Source: Luscinia megarhynchos
Taxonomy: Eukaryota; Chordata; Aves; Passeriformes; Turdidae
Reading direction: 5' to 3'
Length of the DNA stretch: 64,000 nt
NCBI GenBank assembly: GCA_034336665.1
Contig: CM067569.1
Coordinates: 6,317,820 to 6,381,819 of the forward strand
Shown: positions 13,401 to 26,421 of the stretch, piece by piece
Numbering within the stretch: the first letter of the stretch is position 1
Layout of the letters: every line of letters begins with the position of its first letter
Translations under genes and position numbers: made by a program
Notes under the pieces: generated by a model
What the model saw: only the letters and a program-made list of their open reading frames with translations
Told to the model about the DNA's origin: nothing
The model's database searches: none

Positions 13401-16400
13401 CAAAAATAATAAACATTCTGACCTTTTTTGTGAGACAGCTATTATGGTATAATATCTGGCATGCAATAAGTTTAGTTAGAAGCTCTTGATTTTTATATGT
13501 TCCATTGTGATGTTCCATGCAAACCTTTTAGACTTAGTTTACTTTCAAATGTATCTCATACAATTATTTTCTTTTGAAGTGGAAACTAATACAAAATGTG
13601 CATATTTAATAAGTTTACAGTTTAAGTTTACCTTTTATCTGTGGAGGATTTCTCAAATGGAATCCATTTTTAGTTTTTTGAACCAGTAATGCTGAAGAAA
13701 GAATTTGTATGAATATGTGGGCACAAAATAAATGAGGCTGGGTAACAAATTCAGTATGCAGGAAGTGTAGGCAGGAAATTTAGTCTTTGGGTTGTTTCTT
13801 GTTTACTTGACATGCTGTTAAGCTCTTTTGGATGAATCCCATTTCTGCTAGTAAACCAGGCAGTATATTTTTTATTAAGGTGTGTCCAAAATCAGTGTTC
13901 TGTTGTGGATCAGGTGTTTTTGCTGGTGGATCTCCCACTTAACCCCACTTAGGTAAGCCTTGGTTTGGGTGATGGAGCATCCTGAGCTGGATTCCTGTCT
14001 GATGCAATCCTGCTGGGGGATGTATTCCAGGAGCACACTGTAGCCATAAAACATCCAGTCTGTGGGACCAGGCTAGACACAGAGCAAAGTGGGAGGGAAA
14101 AAACCCAACCCATAGCAACCCTCTTTCCCAGCCCTCAAAAAAAATCAACCAAACCCAGCTCCTTCATGGTTGTAGTGGGAATGTCACGTTCTCAGTGCTG
14201 AGGAAGCCACATCTGTAACCCTAGTGGGAGGCTTTTCAGTGACTTGGGTGAACTTTGGGTCGGGCTTAAGTCCATCCTAATTAATTGTGGTTGGTAATGT
14301 TGAGTGAGCAGTAACAATGTGGAGAACAGCAGCTCATAGCATCAGCTGGGTGAGCTGCTGAATCCTTGAGTGCTTAGCTGGCTGTCTGCATGCTCTGTCA
14401 CTAATTACTCTTACTGACTAATTAAATGAATGAAAATAAGTACATCTTCCACGTGTTGCTCAGCTGCTGATCCAAAAATTATAGAAGTGATTCAGCAACA
14501 CTTGTAGGACTTTTTTCTTTTTTCAAAAGCAAGTATGCCAGGATTATTTGAAAATTATTACTTATTTTTATAGCTATTATTTATTGTTTTTGTTTCAAAG
14601 AGGTTTTAGAAGTATTTTGGAAAAGCAAAACAAAACCAATTTGGTTTGCATATCATATTTATTGACAGGAAATCACAAAATGTGGACCCCTAATTTCTGT
14701 TAATCTCTGATCTGGCAAAGCCTTGTTCCCTGGCTTTGGCTAAATCTGTAAAATAGGGATCATACTTTATCTCCTGCAAATGCTGAGTGGATAAATGAGT
14801 ATTTTAAAAATGTTTTTACATATATGATATTGCAGTGTTACATAAGTGTTAAGATTGGGGGTTCCATTGTCTGTTGCAGGCATAGTGGTGATATGTGAGC
14901 TGATTCCATGACAATTTAAAAATGCAGGAATCTCATAGTGAAACAAAAAATGCTAGTTTTGCAAACACTACAAAATCTGTTAGTTCCAGAGGTCTTGCAT
15001 CATACAGCCAATGAAGAATTTTTAAGGAAACAATGTCTAGTGCTCTTAGCCAGTATTTACCAATAATATTTCTGGTTTTGTACTTCTCAATGCTCTGTTT
15101 TGAAACGTTTACCTAACGTTGCCTTAAATTGCACTCATTCTTAAAACTACTGCCATTGTCATGGCTCTCAGGAGGTTAATTTGCAGTCAGAAGCCACGTG
15201 GCTTTTGTGTTGAACACAGTTAAAGAAACTGAGGGTGCTCCTGGAAAACAAAGATTGTTTTGTGCCATAACCAAAGCTTCATTTTTCTGAAATTGTTTTT
15301 GTTTAGGAAAATACATGACACTACACTACAGGCTAATAAACTGATGTGAAAATTTCTCAATTTACACCACTTGACAAGTGCTAAAAGAAAAGCATCTTTA
15401 ATTTTAATGTGTTATTAGGACCTTTTTAGAGAGATTGTACAAGTTATTAACAAGGTCCTCTGAGACAGGAGACGGGTAATTAACAGGACCTACAGAAAGG
15501 GAGTTTAGGTAATTAACAAGATCTTAGGCACTGGACACAGGGAGACAAATAGTCCAATATTTAAAGCTGACAGGTTGTTACTAGTCAGATCAAATTCCAG
15601 ACATGGGAAACTGGAAAGGTAAATGTTTGAGAGCTTTCTACAAAACATTATACATATATAAATAAAATAAATACACATACACGAATAATGTCTGTGTCTG
15701 TATATACACACACACATATGTATACATGAGTAGAGAGAGGCATTAAAAAACCCTTCTAAAGTAGCATTTCCATGACCTAACTGTTGTTATATTTCACAGA
15801 AAAGAAGATACAGCTTGTGTCTACATGCAGATTACATTTTATCTCAAGTTGTAGCAATAAGTGTGTTACATTCTGAGCAACGTGGGAGATGGAACAGTGG
15901 AGTATAAAGAAACTTGTGTCTTACGAGGATTCCCTGTAACAATTATAAATAATGCTCATATTTATAATATTAGTCACTGGTGAATTGGAGCATAAATTAT
16001 GAAAATATTACTTCAATTTTTTTTCTGTATTCTCTTACTGCTTCAGCAGTTTCTCAAATTTGCAACTCAAAACAGCACAAACCAAATTCTTCAACTCTTT
16101 TTGCATCTTTCTGCTTGTAATTTCTAAATGTGTTGATTTTCTTCATCCTCTCTCCCACCTTCATCACATGTGGCTGTTAGAGCTGCCTGTCTCCTCAATG
16201 TCACAAATCAGGGACTGCAGTTTTGTTTTTCCTAATGGAGGCAATGTTTGAAATAAGCAATGTCTCTGCATTTTGATGTGGTCATTATTAGATTTGTTTA
16301 AAAAGCTAGTGAGGTGCCATGAAAACAGGAGGCTTTTGATAAAAGCAATGTGTTTAGATCATATTAAATTGTTAAGCCTGAAGAACAGCTGATGTCTGCT

Positions 16401-19400
16401 ACAGTTCAGCAAACATTAATGTTCTGAATGTGTGATGGCCAGGTGGCTAAAGAAGCTTTTGCAACATCCTGGTGCTCCTCTGGGTTCCTGCTCATCACAG
16501 GAGCTGTGGCAGTAGAGCAGGTGCCTGTCTCAAGTCAGCTGAAGTTCTAGAGTAAAACCTGCTGTCCCAAACCACACTGAGGGTGAGTTATTAGTGCAAT
16601 AACTTCAACATAATCAAAGTCACTGCTAAATGGTTTCAGTCTTGCAGAGTTACTGGCAGCAGCTCCATTGGAATGAACCCCAAAAGTTGCCTGATGAGAG
16701 CAGTGGATTGTAGTGGCTGTGTGTTTCTCTGCCAAATAGGAAATCCAGTGTACAATGCAATTCACTCTTTCTACTTTTCACATGCCTTTTCCAGAAATGT
16801 TGCTCTCTAGATATTGCTGTGCTTGCTAAAGCAATAAGGTCTGTTAAGACATTTTAGCACATTTATTTCTCGGTTAGTAAAAAAATGACATCAGGTGAAC
16901 TATGGTATTTTCAGAATTTTGTTTCCTTTGTCAGTGTTAGCATGTCTTATTTTAAGAACAGTGTACTTCTGCATTGCTTTTCTTGAATAATTTTTTTTTC
17001 AGTTCTCTACTGAAATTTGACTAGAATTTTGTCAACTGTGATCTACAGTCTAGGTAGAATATTGAGGGTCTGTGATAGTGCTTTAATTGTACTCTAGACT
17101 GTTAATATTTTTTAATTCAGGGTGGTAAAGCTGTCAGGGGGACATTATTTCTACAAGATAAAATACATTGCTGGTACATGAGAGGTAAAGAAAAATTACA
17201 AAACAAGCAGAAGTCATGCAGAGATTCTTAGTCTGTTCTGCTAGGAGTGTTATAATCTGATTTAAAAGATCAGTGCATGTGATAAGAGAATAATGAAATC
17301 TTTGCAAAGCTCATTCAAAGCAATGGTCACAGCATTTGGGACATGACTAAAGTGGGCTGGAGCAAATAATTCTTGGAGGGATATTGTAGAAATACTTGGT
17401 ATTAATCTTGACTTTTGCAGACTCCTCACCAGCAATCAGTCACTCCTAATTAGTTGACTTTTTTAGGAATACTGTTAGGAAAGTTCATCCTGCTGGCTGC
17501 ATGACAAGATTTTTTCAAGCTTTCACTGTCTCTTGGTGCCCTTTAGGGCATATGAAATCTTTTTTGAGGGGATGCATGAGGCATTTTATCTTTCCCAAGG
17601 GAAAATGCACTGCTTGTTCTATTTCATTTTTAAAAAGAATAATTTGTTCTATTGTTTCTTTATTAATAAATGCAGAAACTCTGTAAAAGCAATGTGCCTT
17701 TGTGCACAATGTTTCATTATAAGAACTAAGGATTAGTTCTACTCTTTTAATAATGCAAAAATGGATCTGTAAGTTTCAGTGTAAAATTTAATTTTGGTTT
17801 GTTTGATTTGTTTGTTTGTTTGTTGTTTACTTAGAGATCTCTAATAATAGGGTCTTCCAGTGGAGATGCTAGCACAACTTTTAGTGTAACAGTTCTTTAG
17901 TGGTCTCTTGAGAAAAAAAACCAACTTTTTTTGCTATAGCACAACTCCTAGTAAAAGGAGAAATATTTATGTACTTAAAGTTCTAACTAATCAAGCAAAG
18001 GCAGTGATAGCCACAAAACCTGATCCTCCCTTTGTGTCCCCCTGGGGTTACCCAAGCTCCAAAAGGCCACAGAGCATGGCTTGACAGCAGAGCAATTTAT
18101 GCAGTGAAGTGTCTTAAGTGATGTTGCTCAGAATCTAATTGCAAAATAAATGGTAATATGCTTATATTGTACTTGTTTGACTACCAGACACGACTCATTG
18201 CTTCTCAGAATATAAAGTGAGCTCTGCATTGCCAGGCACAGCAGGCTGACAGTATTCTATGGAAGGCTAAGTTTCTGAATTTCATTAACTATATCTGATT
18301 TTATTAATTTCTTTTGGTTTTTTTTCCCTAGTGCAATAGTAATAACCTAAATGGCATGCTAATATTTCAAGATTTTGATATATGTTGTGAGAATCCAAAG
18401 AAAAATGCATAAGTACTGTAGTAAGAATCAGTCCAAAATGAAGAAGTAGGGTAGGAATTTCAGCTCTAATGAAAAATGAATATGGCAGAGCTTTGCTAAT
18501 AACCTGTATGCAGACATTCCATATTAAAGGAAAGAAACTGAAAGCTCACACTTAGCTCATTGGTATAATGGATATTTTACAGAATGCTAAGTTAACATAA
18601 ATTTTAATACTTTGAATAGTAATGATTAATGTAAATATCCTAATTTTAATTTCTAATAGTATACACTACTATCATGTAACTAATAAGAATAGTAAAAGAT
18701 AAGTGAAAAGCTTTTCCTCCTTAAGAAAATACTCTTTCCTTGGAGCATAATTTAGGAGTCTTGATTCCCATTCATTTTGTTGCTAGACTAAATGGCACTA
18801 AAATGTTTAAATCAGTTATAGGAAAGATTTGATAAAGATTGTTTTAATCTCTAGACATTCAGAAGCTAAATATTTAAGCAGCCACTAGACCTGATGTTTG
18901 AATTTTTAACTACTGTTAAACTTCAGTAGACAAAATTATAAGATGCAGTCATAAATTTGAGCTTGTGGCACATCCTGAACTCAACTCCACTGTATTCTTC
19001 CTATACAAACTGTAAATTATCAACATGCAATGCAAGTGTTTAATTACCATTTTTAAAAAAGTGTTATCCAAAAAAAAAGTTTCATGTAGTTCTAATGAAA
19101 TGTTTTTAAATAGAGAAAATAAAGTACAAAATAATATACTTGCTGTGATTATGAAATAGTAAACCAAACACTCTAAAGAATCAGCACTGCAGTATATTTG
19201 TGTCCGTTATTAGTTTATACTATTTTTATTTCTCATCACTTTCTCCCCTCAGGAGCAGGACAATAGAAAAGGGTTCTTGTCTCAGATGAGCTAAAATTGA
19301 AATCTAAGCTAATAAAACCCCAGAAATTCAAACAAATTATTTGAGAGAAATGTAAAAAGAAAGTTCTATCCAAAGCTGTAAAATATTATGGAACAATAAA

Positions 19401-22400
19401 ATAATGGATATGATTTAATCTGGTAAAAATGTCTGTTTTATAAAGTAACTGTCAAAGACAATAATTAAATTCCCAGATGGGTAAAATGGGGGACAGGATT
19501 AATTGTGCTGGATTGGAGAAGTCTGTTCTCCCCACAGAAGGGTGATGTGCAGGCTGGGTGTCTCAGTGTCACTTCCATGGTCCTACTGCAGCTGATTTTT
19601 AATCTGTGCTGGTAGGATTTACCTCCCTTTTAGTAGCTCCTGTCTTGAAGGTGATGTGAGAGAATGAAAGTTTATTACTTGTAAGAGACAAACTGTCAAA
19701 AATCAGTATGAGACATCACCTGGAAGCACATAAGGCACATGAAAAGTCAATTTGTTAAAAAATAAATCTTTTACTTGTAAACTGATCAAATTTAGTTTGG
19801 GCATAATTGATAAACAAAAATTAGAGAATCCTGCAGTGCCAGTTTTGTTTGCAGTAAGTCTCACTCAAAAATCCCTGCAAAAATCCAAAAAGATACTTTT
19901 TCCCCAAGTTGTGAGCATGTGAAGTTCTTCCCTAGCAGGAGTTCCCTGACCCTGGAAAAAAACCCCATAGGCTGGATTGTAACTAATAGCCGTGAACTGT
20001 GACTGTAGCACAGGAGACAACAATGTTATTTTTTATACTTGTTTTGATCAATGATTTCAGAGAATGGCTGCTCAAAGGAAGCTTGTGTCGCTTGTACAGT
20101 GTGGGCTGCAGTCCTAGAGGCCTGTTTTATATAGTTATTGCCAGGAATAAGGTGAGGGGTCTGTTATTGTGATGAAATTTAAATTAAAAAATAAATGCTG
20201 TTGTGAATTTCAATACACCAAACAGACAACTCCACCAACTATTTGCATTCATAATTTTCTAGGATTTTCTTTTGAGGTGTTGCCTGCTCCTCAGACAGTG
20301 AAATAGGGGTGCAGTGGTGGCAGTCTGCATCTGCTCACACTCACCTCGGGCTGGGAACACTGGCAGGGAACCTTGCAGGGCTCAGCAAGGCTGATGAGCT
20401 CCCACCTTACTCAGCAGACACTTTGATTTAGAAAAATGTTATTATATGCAACCTCAGCACCTGTTTCTTCCTCGGGAAGCAATATATTTTCTACAGATCT
20501 CCTTAAAGTATGAGTAAGAATCTTCATGGCATTTGGATTTTTATTGTTGAATATTTTAATAGCTTTTCTTTTTTTTTTTTTTTTTTTTTTTTTGCAAGTG
20601 TATTCAAATTTCTTCTTGCAAAATACACAGATGTTCTCTTTTATAATTACAGTTATGATGTCCACAATTTTACAGAAATGATTGCAGGTTTTTATTGCTT
20701 AAAAAAAACCCCAAACAACTAGTCCATATTGCCAGTGATTTATACTTCTAATTTTGAAATGCAGCTTCTCATAGTCAGAGCTGCTGCTTTCATTTTAAAC
20801 TGCCACTACTAAAAAAGAGCCCCAGAACTTATTTCACAGAAACTATAAAGTCCTTCAAGGCAGTGAAAGATCCTGCTTTTTTAACCTTTCAGAAAGTCAC
20901 CAGTTGAGCAGTCAGGCCGCATTATTCTATATCTTGTCTAACATGAGGAAACAGTCCCAAAAGAAAGATATCCCAAATTAACGCCACACTTCGTTAAATA
21001 GAGACATTCTTGGTTTTCACCAAGCTAATTCGATCCAGTTCAGTTAACTCATTTTTTTTGTGCTGGGATCAGGGAAGGCAGCCATGAATGGAGCGAGTTC
21101 ATCATGTGTTTGACACATCCGTGCGAGGCTGAAAGGAGGCTGGGAGGGAGGGACCTGCCTTTGGCTGGGCTGACAATACCCCGTGGAAAAGGGCCCCCGT
21201 TCAAAGGGGTCTCCAGCAAACGGGGCAGGCTGCTGGGATCACTGTTACAAACAGGTGGAGTGGGAATCAGCCAGGCTTGCTTCCTCGGGCACCTCTGGGT
21301 TTCTGGTGGAGACTGTTCCTCTATTCCAGGCTCTGTCAAGTGTGCTCAAATGGTTTACAGGGCTTCTGTGTGCCTGCTTTGGAATTTAAAAACCATGTAC
21401 AGACTGAAACAAAAAAATTAAAAAAAAAAAAAAAGAAATTTTAAAACAAAAAAAATTACAGGAAAACATCATCATTTATATTTTACATATTTTTAGTTTG
21501 TAAATTTTTGCCCTTCAGCTTTTACACCATGAAATATGTGGCTTGTAAATTCAGATAACAGAGTGGCGAACAGTAACAAAATACATGTTCGCTAATTTAA
21601 AAAAAAATCCTTAAAATTGAAAAAAAAATATTTTTGTAGGTCTCAGTCACACATCAGCCTCAAAGCCAGCACATGCAGTCTAACAAAACAGATTCTGTGA
21701 TGTGAAAGAATGTGTCTGCTGTAGTGCTACCAAGTAAATAATATTTGTGAGCCCTATCCAGATTCTGAACACATTTTCAGAGAATGTTTTCTCTCCAAAC
21801 TTGCAAGCACATAAGAACACAGCATCAGTGATTTTTGAAGATACTTGCTAATAATTACAGCAGCCTGAGTGGACAGTTTCTCAAGGCTGATTTTAGACAG
21901 TGTCTGTTTTTATCAGTATCAACAACATTATGAAAGAGCTTTGCTTTCTGGATATGCACAATAATCACTAGGTTTATGAAATAATAGATTATTGACTCAA
22001 TTTTAAGTACAGAATAAATGTAGCTGACAGAAGATGGCTTTTTTGCCCTAAGCTGGTGATTGCACTGGAATTTCTGGAGGAACTTTGTCCTCTAGGAGCT
22101 GCCATGAAAGCTGGGAATATGTGTTAGTCTGTAGGGTTTGGTTGTTGGTTTTTATCAATCTCATCCCGTGGACCTGTTTATAGGATATTTCATTTAAAGT
22201 AGCAGTCCATGCTTAAAAGCTCAAACTAAGTCTAGAGATCAGAGATAAGGAAACCAAATCCATGATAGCCTTTCTTGTATTTCTTAATTAGTTATTCAAA
22301 TTTTATGACAAAAAGAATACAAAAAATACGAAGAATTGTGAACAAAGAATATCTTAAAATTTCCTTTAATTTCTAATATTTTCTTTTCTTAAGTTTAACA

Positions 22401-25400
22401 AATCAAGAAAATAAACCATATTAAATACTTTGAAGCTGTGTGTCTATTTCAGTACTGTATTCTAGCAGATGTTTTGGTCAAATAAGTTTGCACTGCTAAT
22501 ATTTGTTTGGTATGGTTTATCCTCCACAGTTTTAATGTGAATCCTTCTGGCACTGAGGATCTCAGGAAAAAAACGGTGAGTTATGAAATGTTATGGAAAG
22601 CCATCAGTAAATGTCAACTAATTGGTACTTGTATAAGCTTATAAAGTTTAATTCTTTTTTAACCTCTTATATGGAAATGTTGGTTGGTTTGTTTGTTTGT
22701 TTATTTTATTTTGACATATCCGAAAAACCTAAATAGAAAAGCACAGGCTTAATGTAAATTTGGAAATAAAGAAAAGTTTTGCACTCAGTATGGAGTTTAG
22801 CTGTGATAAGATGAAGGAGGAAATATTTAGTTCTTTGCACAAAAAGTAAAAAAAACCCAAAACCTGAATTTTTGGGAGTTGTTTAGATGACTCTAGAGAA
22901 GTAATGATCATGTGAGGAACTCTACATTAAGCTGTGATGTATTAATTGACTAGACAGGAGTTTACCATCACTATATTCAGAGACTTGGGGACAGTCTTCA
23001 GAAGGCAAATCAAAATAGAAATTATGACCTGATACATGGTAGGAGTAATAATACACATAATAAATGAACGGATGAAAACACTAAAAAATAGAAATACTGG
23101 AAGTATTGTTCAAAATGCTCTTGGTTCTGAAAGTACTGAGAATAAATTGTGTACTAAGAAAAGACAAAAAATAATCCACAGATTGCCTGAGCAATCTGAT
23201 TGTCTTTGTTTGAAGGAAAATGTGGTCTTACTAGAATTTGTTCTGTGAATAGATGACATCTTTAAAAGTGGGTTTGTTTTCAATCTCTAAAATATATAGA
23301 AAACAAGTTTCACAAGCAAATATGACTTTGTACTGTTTGTTTTCTGCTGGTTTATGTAAATGATTTGTAATAACATTTGATGTTATTGTAAATGCCCAAG
23401 TTTTTATAATGTAAGTAGCTGGTGGGAGATGTCAGAGTATTTGAAGGCTGCCTTTGATCAGATAGTAAACTGAATTCTACCAGGCAGTTACTTAATCTCT
23501 GACAAAAAGAGACATCAAAAAATTGATTTAACTTAGCAGCCATTGTCTGTAAAGTAACCATAATTACAGTTTCTATGTGCTTGCAAATGTACTGCTGCAA
23601 ATCATGTAATTTATTGCTAGTAAAAGCATTGGTTTAATTCTTTTAAGATATAAGATGTGAATTGTTTTATTTAAAGGATTTAAAGGTGATAAAAGAAGTC
23701 CTTGATGATTTTTCTTTCGGAATACCAGCCAACCTAAATGTCAGTTGTAGGATTATGAGGTGGTGCTCATTTAATGCAAAATACAAATTAGGTGGGGAAG
23801 AAACTCTATCTCAACCATAGTTTTGAATGAAACCATTTTAATTTCTTTTAAATATTCAGGATTGCTTTCTAAGGTATTTGAAGTAATTTATTATTAGAGT
23901 CTGTAATATTAGCCCTCACCAAGTTATTATATTTCTTCCTTGTGCATATTATTTAGTAATTATGTTTGTATGTCTTCTCCTCTGATGCCAACACCTGTCT
24001 CTGAAAGCAATGTTTAAATGGGAGCAGTAGCCAGTTGAAAGGGCAGCATGAGCTCTTTAAGGCCTAATTAAGAACTGAAAGGAAGATGAAGTAAGTAGGA
24101 CAAAAGATGTGAAAGTAGCTTAGATGATATTCCCAGAGCAGAATTCCTCATTAGAACAATGAGGAGATGATCAGGGATTGCCAGGCCTTCATTTTATCTA
24201 ATGTTGTTTCCTGTGGCTGGCAGTGTGTACTTCAACAGGCTTTTGTAGCTGAGACTATCATTCTTTGCATGGCTTGTTTAGAATATTTTTTTTTCCCCTT
24301 AATAATTCATTATAAGATTATTTTTATGCATTAAAACTCTGGTATCTGTTTTTGAAATAAGTGATAATATAAGTGATAGTTTTAAGAAATAAGTGTTCCT
24401 TATACATGTAAATATCACCTACTGACTCAAGCTGAACATACCAAATCTTCTTAGTTTTAACAACATGAATTTCTAAATACCAGCATACTTCAGCTAGAAT
24501 TTTCTTGCATAATTAATGTGATAGATTATCTCCCCCCAAGATGTATACAGAGCATGTGTATGACAAAATGTCTTTAAAGCATATATATAGCACACAATTT
24601 CCCAGTAAACTTGATTGCATATTAAAGTCATCATTGCACCTTAATTCCCGTTCCTTTGACAAATCAGAAAATTTGGCAAACCCTCTATTTCAGGCATATA
24701 AGTGTTAATGGTATTTTCTCCAGTGTGTACAAAAGTTTAATCAAGAGAAAGTTTTACTTCCTTCATGTAGAAAAAAAGGTGCTAAAAATATGATCACAAA
24801 TGAAGTTATTTTCTCTTCTATACTTGTTGAAAATCGATTACTAACCAATTTATAAGTTTCATCAGGTTAGCCATTTTAATGAAGTGGGAGTTGCTGATTA
24901 CTTACAATACCTTAAATTGGTGTGTTTAAAACATGTTCATAAATGTGACATTAAATGTCTCAAGTGCAGGGAGAAACCCTTAAAAGCACATATTTTTGAG
25001 ACCTACTGGTGGAGTATAATTGATGGAGAGAGTCTGATCTGTCACACTTCAGCCTATTTGCAGGGCACCATCACTTTTAATTAGGTTCCTTTGAAAACTT
25101 TGGCCAGCTGCATATTTTAATGGGTTGACATGTGCCAATGTGCAAATATGGAGCTGTATGGAAAGAAAAGAATGGGGCATGGAAAAGGAATGAGTATTAT
25201 GTGTGTGCTTCTTGGCTGTGCAAGCTTTATAATTTTTAATGACATGCTTCTACTGTAAATAAAAGCTATCCTGTGTGCCCTGTAAGAAGTGCAGGATTTT
25301 TTAGGTTCCATATCTTCTAAATGCTTTCATTTCTGAATGAAATGAAGCATACTGCTTAACATGTCTAACAATGCTGATACTTTTATAAACCAACACAAAA

Positions 25401-26421
25401 GAATATATGCAACTTTACAGTCTTTTGGATCACATGTTGTCCTTCTTAAGATGACTAATTTGTCTGTTATACCTACATTTACTGAGTCATCAGAAATCAT
25501 TACAGAAATAATTCTGTTTTCCCTACTGCTTAATTCTGGGCCTCTCCTGCTTTAAAGCAAGCAAGGTCTTTTACAAGTACACATTTATTTCTGCCTTAAG
25601 TGCTCAGGTGCAAGTAAGATGCAGCCTTTTACCTTCACCTGCGATTTAAAATTGAAAGTTTTATGATGTGATTCAGAAGCCAAGGCCTGGAGAACCACTG
25701 ATGACTAAAAATACGAATATAAAAGACAGATGAGGGCTGATGTCATTTAGAACTGAGTAAATGCTTTGCTGTGATGCTCTCCAGAGTCAAAGACTCAGAA
25801 AAGTTACAGTAGGAGTTGAATTCTCAGGGCTCTTCTCTTGTTATATAATTAAGGTGGCTGGTTTCCCAAAATGGACCTGCCAGCTGTTGTGATCACTACT
25901 GATATGGTCACTAATTCTGACACACTGACTGTGTGTCCACCTCACTGAGAAGATTTTTTTCTGAGATGACAGAATGGGAAATATTCATCCAACTGGGCAA
26001 CCCATCTCCAGTTGTCTCCTCCAGTGGGGGGTGTTGGAGGGAAAAAGCACTGCAGCAAACTGAGGTGTTGCTGAAATAATTTGTTTTTTGTATCAAGAGA
26101 TGCACATGAGAAACATAAAAAGCAGTAACAATCAATTTGCTGGGAATACTGAACTGCTGATAAAATCTGGTGTTTTTCTACACTTACCTGCAGGAAGGAA
26201 ATCCTTTCGATGCCACGGCAGGATACCGAAACCTCACTTACGAGGAGGTTCTGCAGGAGCTGGTGAAACACAAAGAGCAGCTCAAGAAGAAGGACAGCCA
26301 CATTCGTGAGCTCGAGGATTACATTGACAATCTGCTGGTGCGGGTGATGGAGGAAACCCCCAGCATTCTCAGAGTGCCATACGAGCCTTCTCGCAAAGCT
26401 GGCAAGTTTTCCAAGAGCTGA
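9992..26421 (+). CDS. RAB11FIP2: RAB11FIP2, partial (coding exons 2 to 5; C2-domain exon is upstream of the window)
   Basis: Spliced gene: join 9992-10431, 11112-11571, 22530-22575 and 26194-26421. It encodes about 390 residues; the family member is about 512 residues in human, so roughly 120 N-terminal residues (the C2 phospholipid-binding domain) are missing upstream. Recognition rests on residue strings shared with mammalian RAB11FIP2, such as NIQFMRNNMTASMFDLSMKD, KVSLFERVTGKK and LEDYIDNLLVRVMEETPSIL. Known family role: an effector of active Rab11 on recycling endosomes that links Rab11 vesicles to myosin Vb and, through NPF motifs, to EH-domain proteins such as REPS1 and EHDs. Three NPF motifs are visible (11273-11281, 11522-11530, 26200-26208). 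All splice phases agree (2/1, 1/2, 2/0, 0/stop) and there is no frameshift or internal stop, so the gene looks intact. The gene identity is secure; splice sites were read by eye. Confidence 0.96.
10432..11111 (+). other. RAB11FIP2: RAB11FIP2 intron 2 (680 bases)
   Basis: A short intron with GTAAGT donor and TTTGCAG acceptor. AT-rich unique sequence; no repeat, RNA gene or second reading frame seen. Confidence 0.9.
11112..11571 (+). CDS. RAB11FIP2: RAB11FIP2 exon 3 (NPF-containing linker)
   Basis: A 460-base internal exon between a tttgcag acceptor (AG at 11110-11111) and the donor GTAGGT at 11572. The preceding exon leaves one G, which joins GG here to give Gly, then SLKSPHRRTLS, a conserved and probably phosphorylated basic/Ser segment. 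The exon carries an NDPF variant followed by two canonical NPF motifs (KNPFEES at 11273-11281 and TNPFMAS at 11522-11530). These are the class of motif bound by EH domains. A very basic segment (KEIKKEKKEKVSLFERVTGK) lies between the NPFs. It ends in phase 2 (codon AG plus T from exon 4). Retention of the next intron would give a stop directly at the donor (AGG TAG). Confidence 0.96.
12356..12373. repeat. AT dinucleotide microsatellite
   Basis: An alternating AT run followed by ATTTATTTAT. A short simple repeat in intron 3. Confidence 0.85.
15443..15541. repeat. Three-copy imperfect tandem repeat, 33-base period
   Basis: Copies begin at 15443 (GTTATTAAC), 15476 (GTAATTAAC) and 15509 (GTAATTAAC), exactly 33 bases apart. 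After the shared head each copy continues with diverged purine-rich sequence (aaggtcc, aggacct, aagatct, then gaca/gaga words). The copies differ at many sites, so this is an old duplication. Confidence 0.75.
17804..17827. repeat. TTTG tetranucleotide microsatellite
   Basis: Imperfect tandem TTTG units in intron 3. Confidence 0.8.
20569..20593. repeat. Poly-T tract, 25 bases
   Basis: An uninterrupted T run in intron 3, preceded by a T-rich stretch. Confidence 0.85.
22530..22575 (+). CDS. RAB11FIP2: RAB11FIP2 exon 4 (46-base micro-exon)
   Basis: The acceptor is cctccacag ending at 22529 and the donor is GTGAGT at 22576. The first T completes a Ser codon begun in exon 3; the remaining 45 bases read FNVNPSGTEDLRKKT and end in phase 0. 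The mammalian protein has a similar segment here (of the type FHxSPTSNEDLRK) directly before the third NPF motif, which supports this as a true exon despite its small size. It lies 10.96 kb from exon 3 and 3.6 kb from exon 5. It would be missed by any simple open-frame search. Confidence 0.92.
22576..26193 (+). other. RAB11FIP2: RAB11FIP2 intron 4 (about 3.6 kb)
   Basis: Bounded by GTGAGT and ttacctgcag. AT-rich unique sequence with short GTTT repeats near 22688-22703. No transposon, RNA gene or supported coding sequence recognised. Confidence 0.88.
26194..26421 (+). CDS. RAB11FIP2: RAB11FIP2 exon 5, terminal coding exon with Rab11-binding domain
   Basis: The acceptor ttacctgcag ends at 26193; TGA is at 26419-26421. 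It encodes 75 residues starting EGNPFDATAGYRNLTYEEVL. This includes the third NPF motif (26200-26208) and a heptad-like amphipathic helix rich in E, K and L. The helix leads into the family's Rab-binding domain (ELEDYIDNLLVRVMEETPSI), ending in the conserved LRVPYEPSRKAGKF tail. In class I FIPs this helix dimerises as a parallel coiled coil and binds GTP-Rab11 on each side; the YIDNLLVRVME core needed for that is fully present. Codon composition is GC-richer than the flanking introns. Confidence 0.97.
   Translation, partial: EGNPFDATAGYRNLTYEEVLQELVKHKEQLKKKDSHIRELEDYIDNLLVRVMEETPSILRVPYEPSRKAGKFSKS

Larger units (their letters stand above)
11572..22529 (+). other. RAB11FIP2: RAB11FIP2 intron 3 (about 10.96 kb)
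   Basis: Bounded by GTAGGT and cctccacag. The content is AT-rich unique DNA with simple repeats at 12356-12373 (AT), 17804-17827 (TTTG) and 20569-20593 (T25). It also holds a three-copy 33-base tandem repeat at 15443-15541, a CA-rich stretch near 15703-15730 and a GC-richer patch at about 21060-21330. No transposon or RNA gene was recognised and no supported coding sequence was seen on either strand. Confidence 0.88.

Noticed and set aside
13921..14165. Similarity between this stretch and 28140-28340 (both contain an accccaYttagg word)
   Set aside because: The shared word is only about 13 bases, and the sequences on either side do not align by eye.
21060..21330. GC-richer stretch in intron 3 with overlapping frames, considered as an alternative exon
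   Set aside because: No convincing acceptor and donor pair in phase with exons 3 and 4, and no resemblance to FIP family sequence.
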